From contig NZ_FOAG01000014.1 in the NCBI RefSeq assembly GCF_900109455.1, positions 1-64,000 on the forward strand: 64,000 nucleotides of DNA, written 5' to 3'. Positions 58,223 through 64,000 of this stretch are shown one piece after another. Source of the stretch: Roseovarius azorensis. Lineage in GTDB: Bacteria > Pseudomonadota > Alphaproteobacteria > Rhodobacterales > Rhodobacteraceae. A program made the translations under genes and the position numbers. Below the pieces are notes generated by a model, which was not told the DNA's origin, made no database searches, and saw only the letters and a program-made list of their open reading frames with translations. How positions within the stretch are numbered: position 1 is the first letter of the stretch; each line of letters opens with the position of its first letter.

Positions 58223-59511
58223 CAGTCGCGCCTGCGCTCCAGCCAGCCCCGGAGCCGGTCGGTAATTTCGTCGCGCAGGCCCTCATTCTCGATTTCCTCG
58301 ACCGCTTCGGCGAGAAACGACAGGGTCAGAAGATCGGTGGCAATCGCCTTGGGGATCCCCCGCGCGCGCAGGTAATAGAGCGCATCCTCATCAATCGCGC
58401 CCGAGGTCGAGCCGTGCGAACAGGCCACGTCATCGGCGTAGATTTCCAACTCCGGCTTGGCCAGAAACTGGCTGTCCCCATCCAGCAGCAACGCCTGGCT
58501 GATCTGGTAGCCATCGGTTTTCTGTGCTCCGGGCTTTACCAGAATCTTGCCCTGGAACACCCCGGTCGCGCCGTTGCGCAGCACTTTCTTGAACACCTGA
58601 CGGCTCTCGCAGCGTTCCGCGTCATGGGTGATGAACACCGTGTCATCCTGATGGAAATCGCCGTCACCCATGGCCGCGCCCGCCACATGCGCGATCGCAT
58701 CGTCGCCGGTCAGTTCGATCACGCACTCGTTGCGCGTCATCACCCCGTTGGCGGTCATGGTAAAGCTCTTGAACGCGCTCCTCGCCCCAAGGCGCGCAAA
58801 GAGATGCGTGGCCGCACGCCGTTCGTGGTCGCGCCCCTGCGTGCAGACATGATGAAATGCCGCATCATCGGCGATATCGACCTCGATCACCTTGTTGAAC
58901 CGCGCCGCAGCCGGACCGTTTTCCAGAATAGTGATATCCGTACCCGCATCGAGCCGGATCACATGATGCAGCATCGCGTCGGAAGTCTCTGATTTATGGT
59001 TGTAAATCAGATTGATCGGTTTGCTTGCCCTACCAGTCACATGGATCAGCACGCCATCGGTCGCCGTGGCGGTGTTGAGCGCCGCCAACGGACGCGGCAC
59101 GGGCGTCTGACCGCGCGTTTCCAGCACGCCATAGAGGTCGCGCGCCCAGTGGATGTCGCTCCGGTCTACCTCTGCCAGACGCTCTATCCGGATACCTTCG
59201 AGCGCCAGATCATCACTGGCTGTCGCATCGAAAACGCCATCCACGAAAACGATCTTCAGCCGTTCCACGCCGCCGAACATCTCGGGCTCATCCGAATTGT
59301 CAAACAGCGCCGCAGGCGACGCGACGGCCTGAACCAGACTGTCCGGGCGGGTGAATTTCCAATACTCGTCGCGCCGTTCGGGCAGGCCCATGGCATGCAC
59401 ACGGCCCAGAGCAGCCTCGCGCGCCGCCCGGCTCCATACCGCCCCGCCGGGCAAGGTCACAGCGGCAAGGCGGTCTTCGGTCAGGGTCTGTTTTGCCTGC
59501 GCCAGCGCCAT
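58222..59511 (-). CDS. sufD: Fe-S cluster assembly protein SufD
   Basis: 429 residues from ATG 59511, sharing a base with the sufC stop. Right-handed beta-helix scaffold subunit of SufBC2D. Typical stretches: RRDEYWKFTRPDSL, HVTGRASKPINLIYNH, NEYxx-type core replaced by RNECVIELTGDDAIAHV, and the C-terminal CSHGSTSGAIDEDALYYLRARG. Full length. Confidence 0.94.
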   Translation of the reverse strand: MALAQAKQTLTEDRLAAVTLPGGAVWSRAAREAALGRVHAMGLPERRDEYWKFTRPDSLVQAVASPAALFDNSDEPEMFGGVERLKIVFVDGVFDATASDDLALEGIRIERLAEVDRSDIHWARDLYGVLETRGQTPVPRPLAALNTATATDGVLIHVTGRASKPINLIYNHKSETSDAMLHHVIRLDAGTDITILENGPAAARFNKVIEVDIADDAAFHHVCTQGRDHERRAATHLFARLGARSAFKSFTMTANGVMTRNECVIELTGDDAIAHVAGAAMGDGDFHQDDTVFITHDAERCESRQVFKKVLRNGATGVFQGKILVKPGAQKTDGYQISQALLLDGDSQFLAKPELEIYADDVACSHGSTSGAIDEDALYYLRARGIPKAIATDLLTLSFLAEAVEEIENEGLRDEITDRLRGWLERRRD

Positions 59512-60266
59512 CACGCCTCCTCCGTCAGAATGTCGGCATAACCGTTCTGCTCGACCTCAAGCGCCAGTTCCGGCCCGCCGCTCTTGACGATGCGACCATC
59601 GGCCATGATATGCACCACGTCCGGCCTGATATGATCCAGCAGGCGCTGGTAATGGGTGATCACCAGAAATCCTCGGCCCTCGTCACGCAGCGCATTGACG
59701 CCATCGGCCACCAGTTTCATCGCATCCACATCCAGCCCGGAATCGGTCTCGTCGAGAATGCACATCTTTGGCTCCAGCATGGCCATCTGCAGGATTTCAT
59801 TGCGCTTCTTCTCGCCGCCCGAGAACCCGACATTGACCGGGCGCTTGAGCATCTCGGCGTCGATCTGCAAGGTTCTGGCCTTCTGGCGCACCAGCTTGAG
59901 GAAATCCGCCGCGCTGATTTCGGATTCTCCGCGCGCCTTGCGCTGCGCATTGATCGCCGTGCGCATGAAGGTCATGTTGCCCACGCCGGGAATTTCGACC
60001 GGGTACTGAAACGCCAGAAACAACCCCGCCGCCGCGCGTTCCTCGGGCTCCAGTTCCAGCAGATCGACACCGCCAAGCGTGGCCGATCCTTGGGTGACAA
60101 CATAGCCGTCCCGCCCTGAGAGAACGTAGGAGAGTGTCGATTTCCCGGACCCGTTCGGCCCCATGATGGCATGCACGCTACCGGCCTCGACCGTCAGGGT
60201 CACGCCTTTGAGGATGCTCTTTTCCTCCTCTTCAAGATCGACGTGCAGGTTCTTGATTTCCAGCAT
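59511..60266 (-). CDS. sufC: Fe-S cluster assembly ATPase SufC
   Basis: 251 residues from ATG 60266 (LEIKNLHVDLEEEEKSILKG). ABC-type ATPase: Walker A IMGPNGSGKSTLSYVL, signature NVGFSGGEKKRNEI, Walker B MCILDETDSGLDVDA. Energises cluster assembly on SufB-SufD. Coupled to sufD. Confidence 0.96.
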   Translation of the reverse strand: MLEIKNLHVDLEEEEKSILKGVTLTVEAGSVHAIMGPNGSGKSTLSYVLSGRDGYVVTQGSATLGGVDLLELEPEERAAAGLFLAFQYPVEIPGVGNMTFMRTAINAQRKARGESEISAADFLKLVRQKARTLQIDAEMLKRPVNVGFSGGEKKRNEILQMAMLEPKMCILDETDSGLDVDAMKLVADGVNALRDEGRGFLVITHYQRLLDHIRPDVVHIMADGRIVKSGGPELALEVEQNGYADILTEEA

Positions 60267-60369
60267 TTTTACTCTTCTCCATATCTCGGCCGGCATCAGG
60301 GCCGGGGCATCATCTCTGTAATCATCAATCGCCGGACGGCGGGTCAGGCTCCGGGTGTTCGGAGGCCAT

Positions 60370-60696
60370 TCATGCTTTGTCTCGCACCTCTGCCAGTGCC
60401 TCCGAGCGCGCCCGGTCCACCATCCGCATGATTGCGATGGTCAGGACGCTCCACCCCACAAAGAGGACAACGCCGACGATCAGTTCAATCGTTCCGGCAT
60501 ACCGTACCTCCAGCAAACCGGCATTCACGCATGCGGCGATGATCTCGTCATTACCAAGAGCCAGCGCAAAGATGATGAAATGCCCCAGCACCATCAGTCC
60601 CAGACGCCGCCCCTCGCGCCGCAGACGCGGCGGAAACCGCATCAACCATGCCACGGCGAGCCGTTGTGGCCCGTTGACCACACCCTGCCCGGACAT
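60370..60696 (-). CDS. Small membrane protein in the suf operon
   Basis: 108 residues from ATG 60696, sharing a base with the sufB stop. A basic N-terminal stretch (RFPPRLRREGRRLG), then two hydrophobic segments (LMVLGHFIIFALALG and TIELIVGVVLFVGWSVLTIAI). No family recognised. Position between sufB and sufC suggests co-expression, not necessarily a role in Fe-S assembly. 103 bases separate it from sufC. Confidence 0.6.
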   Translation of the reverse strand: MSGQGVVNGPQRLAVAWLMRFPPRLRREGRRLGLMVLGHFIIFALALGNDEIIAACVNAGLLEVRYAGTIELIVGVVLFVGWSVLTIAIMRMVDRARSEALAEVRDKA

Positions 60697-62219
60697 CACC
60701 CGACCGACCCCTCTAGCGAAATCGCCACCAGCTGCTGCGCCTCCATGGCAAACTCCATCGGTAGCGCCTGCAACACGTCGCGGCAGAATCCGTTGACCAC
60801 CAGCGCCACGGCCTCTTCCTCATCCATGCCACGGCTGCGGCAATAGAACATCTGATCGTCATCCACCTTGGAAGTGGTCGCCTCATGCTCGACGCGACTC
60901 GAATTGTTCTTGACCTCGATATAGGGCACCGTGTGCGCGCCGCACTGATCGCCGATCAGCAGACTGTCGCACTGGGTGTAATTACGGCTGTTCTTCGCCT
61001 TGGGATGCATGCTGACCAGCCCACGATAGGTGTTTTGCGCATGGCCCGCGCTGATCCCCTTCGACACGATTCGCGAGCGCGTGTTGCGGCCCAGATGGAT
61101 CATCTTGGTACCTGTATCGGCCTGCTGATAGTTGTTGGCGATCGCGATGGAATAGAATTCGCCCTGACTGTCATCGCCGCGCAGGATGCAGGACGGGTAT
61201 TTCCACGTCACGGCGCTGCCGGTTTCCACCTGCGTCCACATCACCTTTGCGCGGTCACCCCGGCAATCGGCCCGCTTGGTGACGAAATTGTAGATTCCGC
61301 CCTTGCCGTTCTCGTCGCCGGGATACCAGTTCTGCACCGTGGAATATTTCACCTCGGCGTCTTCCTCGACGATGATTTCCACCACCGCCGCATGCAATTG
61401 GCTGGTGTCGCGCTTGGGCGCGGTGCATCCTTCCAGATAGCTGACATAAGAACCCTTGTCGGCGATGATCAGCGTCCGCTCGAATTGGCCCGTATTCTCG
61501 GCATTGATCCGGAAATAGGTGCTCAGTTCCATCGGACAGCGCACGCCCGGCGGCACGTAGACGAACGAGCCGTCCGAGAACACCGCCGAATTCAGCGTCG
61601 CATAGAAATTGTCGCTAACCGGCACGACCGAACCAAGGTATTTCCGGACCAGATCGGGATGTTCCCTGATCGCCTCGGAGATCGCGCAGAAGATGACCCC
61701 TGCCTTTCTCAGTTCGGCCTGGAACGTTGTGCCGACGGACACCGAATCGAACACCGCGTCAACCGCCACCTTGCGGGCTTCGGCGGGGGTTTCCTCTGCC
61801 CCCTCGACACCGGCGAGGATCATCTGTTCCTTGAGTGGAATCCCCAGTTTTTCATAGGTTGCCAACAGCTTGGGGTCAACCTCGTCCAGCGATTTTGGCT
61901 TGACCTCCATCGACTTGGGGCGGGCATAGTAATACTGCGCCTGAAAGTCGATCTTCGGATAATCGACCATCGCCCAGTCGGGTTCCGTCTTGCCCAGCCA
62001 GCGGCGATAGGCCTCAAGCCGCCAGTCGGTCATCCATTGCGGTTCCTCGTTCTTGTTCGAGATCAGCCGCACGATATCCTCGTTGAGGCCCATCGGTGCG
62101 TAGTCCATCTCGATATCGGTGTTCCAGCCATGCTTGTAGGCTCCGCCAACCTGGCGCACCGCATCGACGGTTTCCCGATCCACGCCTTCCTTGACCTGAA
62201 CGTCGTCCAAAGCTGCCAT
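60696..62219 (-). CDS. sufB: Fe-S cluster assembly scaffold SufB
   Basis: 507 residues from ATG 62219 with AAGGAGA upstream. Core scaffold on which clusters form. Family sequence: [55 protein letters not shown], and [20 protein letters not shown] near the end. Full length; 17 bases after the desulfurase gene. Confidence 0.97.
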   Translation of the reverse strand: MAALDDVQVKEGVDRETVDAVRQVGGAYKHGWNTDIEMDYAPMGLNEDIVRLISNKNEEPQWMTDWRLEAYRRWLGKTEPDWAMVDYPKIDFQAQYYYARPKSMEVKPKSLDEVDPKLLATYEKLGIPLKEQMILAGVEGAEETPAEARKVAVDAVFDSVSVGTTFQAELRKAGVIFCAISEAIREHPDLVRKYLGSVVPVSDNFYATLNSAVFSDGSFVYVPPGVRCPMELSTYFRINAENTGQFERTLIIADKGSYVSYLEGCTAPKRDTSQLHAAVVEIIVEEDAEVKYSTVQNWYPGDENGKGGIYNFVTKRADCRGDRAKVMWTQVETGSAVTWKYPSCILRGDDSQGEFYSIAIANNYQQADTGTKMIHLGRNTRSRIVSKGISAGHAQNTYRGLVSMHPKAKNSRNYTQCDSLLIGDQCGAHTVPYIEVKNNSSRVEHEATTSKVDDDQMFYCRSRGMDEEEAVALVVNGFCRDVLQALPMEFAMEAQQLVAISLEGSVG

Positions 62220-62236
62220 TCCCGTCTCCTTGCCTT

Positions 62237-63280
62237 TCAGACCATCCGGCCCTGATGCCTATGCCAGCGCTTCAGCCATGTCTCGGCAAAGCGCATGATC
62301 TCGTCGTCTCTCGTTTCCGGCCCAAGCGACACGCGGATCGCGCAGCCTGCACTGGTCTCGTCGTAACCCATCGCGCGCAGCACCCGGCTTGCCCGCACCT
62401 TGCCGCTCGAACAGGCGCTGCCTGCGGAGACCGCGAATCCAGCCAGATCCAGCGCCATCACCTGCGTTTCACCCTTCCAGCCCGGCGTGATGAAACAACT
62501 CGTGTTGGGTAGTCGCGGCGCGGCTTTCCCGACAAAAATAGTCTCATTTGAAAACTCTGCAATGGTATTTTCTAGAATGTTTCTAAGTTTTTCAATCCGA
62601 GTCCACTTGCCCTCCGCCAGATCGCGCGCCGCCGCCTCTGCCGCCGCTCCGAATCCGGCGATGCCGATCACGTTCTCGGTGCCTGCGCGACGGCCCATTT
62701 CCTGCCCGCCACCGCGAATCTGCGCCGCCAGATCGGTGCCGCGCCGGATCACCAGCGCCCCGGCGCCCTTGGACCCGCCCAGCTTGTGCGCCGAAATCAG
62801 CGCCATCTGCGCACCGGACCAGTTGAACGCCACCGGCAGCTTGCCGAAACCCTGGGTCATGTCGCTGACCGCCAGCCCCTCCGGCAAGGTCTGAAGGATG
62901 CCGGTCTCGGAGTTGGCCAGTTGCAGAACCGATCGCGCCGGATCACTGACCGTGACCCGCCCCTCTGCATCCACCGGCAGATCACCACTAACCCAGGCGC
63001 CAATGGCGTCATGCTCTATCGCCGCCCCAAGCAACCCGCGCCCGGCACAGGCGAGCGCCGCGGATTCGGTCGCGCCGGAGGTAAAGACGACATCCGCCCC
63101 ATCCGCGCCAAGGGCAGCCGCCACCTGCGCGCGCGCGCGTTCGATCAGCCCCTTGGCGGCGCGCCCCTCGGCGTGCACGCTCGATGGGTTGCCCAGCAGA
63201 TCCATCGCATTCACCATGGCCGCCCGCGCCTCGGGGCGCAGCGGGGCGGTCGCATTATAGTCCAGATAGACCCTCGCCAT
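62237..63280 (-). CDS. IscS/NifS-type cysteine desulfurase
   Basis: 347 residues from ATG 63280; the frame is open upstream but not family-like. Group I aminotransferase-V fold: [22 protein letters not shown] lysine in [33 protein letters not shown], and the mobile-loop cysteine in [17 protein letters not shown]. Shorter than IscS (about 400). Sits between iscR and sufB while a SufS is also in the operon, so two sulphur donors are co-transcribed. Confidence 0.9.
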   Translation of the reverse strand: MARVYLDYNATAPLRPEARAAMVNAMDLLGNPSSVHAEGRAAKGLIERARAQVAAALGADGADVVFTSGATESAALACAGRGLLGAAIEHDAIGAWVSGDLPVDAEGRVTVSDPARSVLQLANSETGILQTLPEGLAVSDMTQGFGKLPVAFNWSGAQMALISAHKLGGSKGAGALVIRRGTDLAAQIRGGGQEMGRRAGTENVIGIAGFGAAAEAAARDLAEGKWTRIEKLRNILENTIAEFSNETIFVGKAAPRLPNTSCFITPGWKGETQVMALDLAGFAVSAGSACSSGKVRASRVLRAMGYDETSAGCAIRVSLGPETRDDEIMRFAETWLKRWHRHQGRMV

Positions 63281-63338
63281 CACGACAACTTCTTCCTGGC
63301 TGAAACCCTGGGGCTTGGGGGCAGCGCCCCCACGCGGC

Positions 63339-63800
63339 TCAGTCCTCGTCCACCACCGAAAAGAGGCTTGGCACAGCAGGGCACGGGGCCAGCGCATTGC
63401 CCGCCACATCGCTTAGCCGGGTCTGATGCAGGAACACATAGACCTGTGCGCTCAGCCCCTCCCACAGCCGGTTGGTCATGGATTGCGCCCGCGACCCGCT
63501 TGCCGCACCCGATGCCCCTGCCCCCTTGTGAAGCGCGTCAACCGTCTCGTCCACCGCCGCCAGCACGTCCGAGACACGGATATCAGAAGCCGGCCGAGCC
63601 AGTCGATAACCGCCTCCCGGCCCGCGCACCGACGCCACCAGATCCGCGCGCCGCAGCTTGACAAACAGCTGTTCGAGATAGGGCAGCGAAATATCCTGCC
63701 TGCGCGACACGTCGCCCAGTGTGACAACAGCCCCCTCAGACTGCAACGCGATATCGACCAGTGCGACCATCGCATAGCGGCCCTTTGTGCTCAGTTTCAT
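63339..63800 (-). CDS. iscR: Rrf2 family regulator IscR
   Basis: 153 residues from ATG 63800. Winged helix KLSTKGRYAMVALVDIALQ and ISLPYLEQLFVKLRRADLV, then VRGPGGGYRLARPASDI, as in IscR. The three clustered cysteines that bind the 2Fe-2S cluster in E. coli IscR are absent; that region reads HKGAGASGAASGSR. The only cysteine is Cys140. Rhodobacter-type IscR is known to lack the classical triad, so this fits the order. First gene of the suf operon, with a palindrome over its promoter. Confidence 0.9.
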   Translation of the reverse strand: MKLSTKGRYAMVALVDIALQSEGAVVTLGDVSRRQDISLPYLEQLFVKLRRADLVASVRGPGGGYRLARPASDIRVSDVLAAVDETVDALHKGAGASGAASGSRAQSMTNRLWEGLSAQVYVFLHQTRLSDVAGNALAPCPAVPSLFSVVDED

Positions 63801-63881
63801 TTGGTCCCCCCCTGCGAACAGATTGACCTTGCGCAGCGCAAGGCTTATTTCGCTTTGAGCCATTCCGGCCCAGATCGCAAT

Positions 63882-63918
63882 TTAGAACAGTTCTAAGGTG
63901 CTTGAGCGATTTCGTCAA
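63882..63918 (-). promoter_or_regulatory. iscR-suf promoter with overlapping palindrome
   Basis: On the - strand TTGACG (63918-63913), 17 bases, TAGAAC (63895-63890). A perfect palindrome TTAGAAC-A-GTTCTAA (63882-63896) covers the -10 element. It is the likely site where IscR or another iron-responsive regulator represses the operon. Confidence 0.7.
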
Positions 63919-63958
63919 GTTTGTCGCGCGCGCCCTGAAAAAGGACAGAAGAGAACTC

Positions 63959-64000
63959 ATGCCCGAGGTTATCTTTCCCGGCCCCGAAGGCCGTCTCGAA
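63959..64000 (+). CDS. Start of a divergent gene, probably an alpha/beta hydrolase (cut by window edge)
   Basis: 14 codons from ATG 63959, AGGA upstream. The opening PEVIFPGPEGRLE matches the N-terminus of the alpha/beta hydrolase commonly found divergent from iscR in Rhodobacterales. Too short to assign with confidence. Confidence 0.45.
   Translation, partial: MPEVIFPGPEGRLE

Overview
The window reads as chromosome from a high-GC alphaproteobacterium of the order Rhodobacterales. The signs are the nifR3(dusB)-ntrB-ntrC-ntrY-ntrX order, a fused ispDF, fused indolepyruvate:ferredoxin oxidoreductase, a suf operon headed by an IscR without the usual cysteines, a LexA gene behind a GAAC-N7-GAAC box, and a gene-transfer-agent type holin/endolysin pair beside ccm genes.

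Region 1 (1 to about 13,070) is foreign and decayed. Bases 229-4235 hold a broken DISARM-type anti-phage locus on the + strand: a DrmA-like helicase split by a one-base frameshift just after its Walker A motif, followed by an internal slice of DrmB. The slice runs directly into the tail end of a phage DUF6127 gene. From about 4,236 to 12,765 lies a siphophage remnant on the - strand: head-tail joining fragment, portal, prohead protease/major capsid fusion, DUF2190, a tape-measure C-terminal piece, a tail protein cut by an amber codon, BR0599, a collagen-like tail piece and DUF6127. Terminase, neck, tail-tube and integrase genes are absent. A GIY-YIG-like gene lies on the opposite strand inside it. 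The block ends just beyond the 3' end of a tRNA-Ser(GCT) gene, as expected for an island attached at a tRNA.

Region 2 (13.07-64 kb) is ordinary core genome. It holds ychF, trpA, lldD, lexA with SOS promoter, comEC, gltX, gltA, a paaG-like enoyl-CoA hydratase, the ccmF-ccmH pair, the GTA-type lysis cassette, ccmE, argC, murI, an acyltransferase, a fused ior gene with a divergent LysR regulator, a candidate small RNA, an M24 peptidase with a PLP lyase, purL, hfq-hflX, trkA-trkH, a small lipoprotein, the dusB-ntrBC-ntrYX cluster, ispDF-pgpA-cinA, a Coq10/RatA-like gene, hpt, tRNA-Arg(CCG), and the iscR-desulfurase-sufB-sufC-sufD-YIP1-sufS operon. A divergent gene begins at the right edge.

Genes fit together by process: nitrogen signalling (ntr), Fe-S assembly (suf), cytochrome c maturation (ccm), potassium uptake (trk) and RNA-level control (hfq). 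The most unusual material is the DISARM/prophage junction, the internal ribosome site in the protease-capsid fusion, the amber codon in a tail gene, and the candidate small RNA near 34.85 kb.
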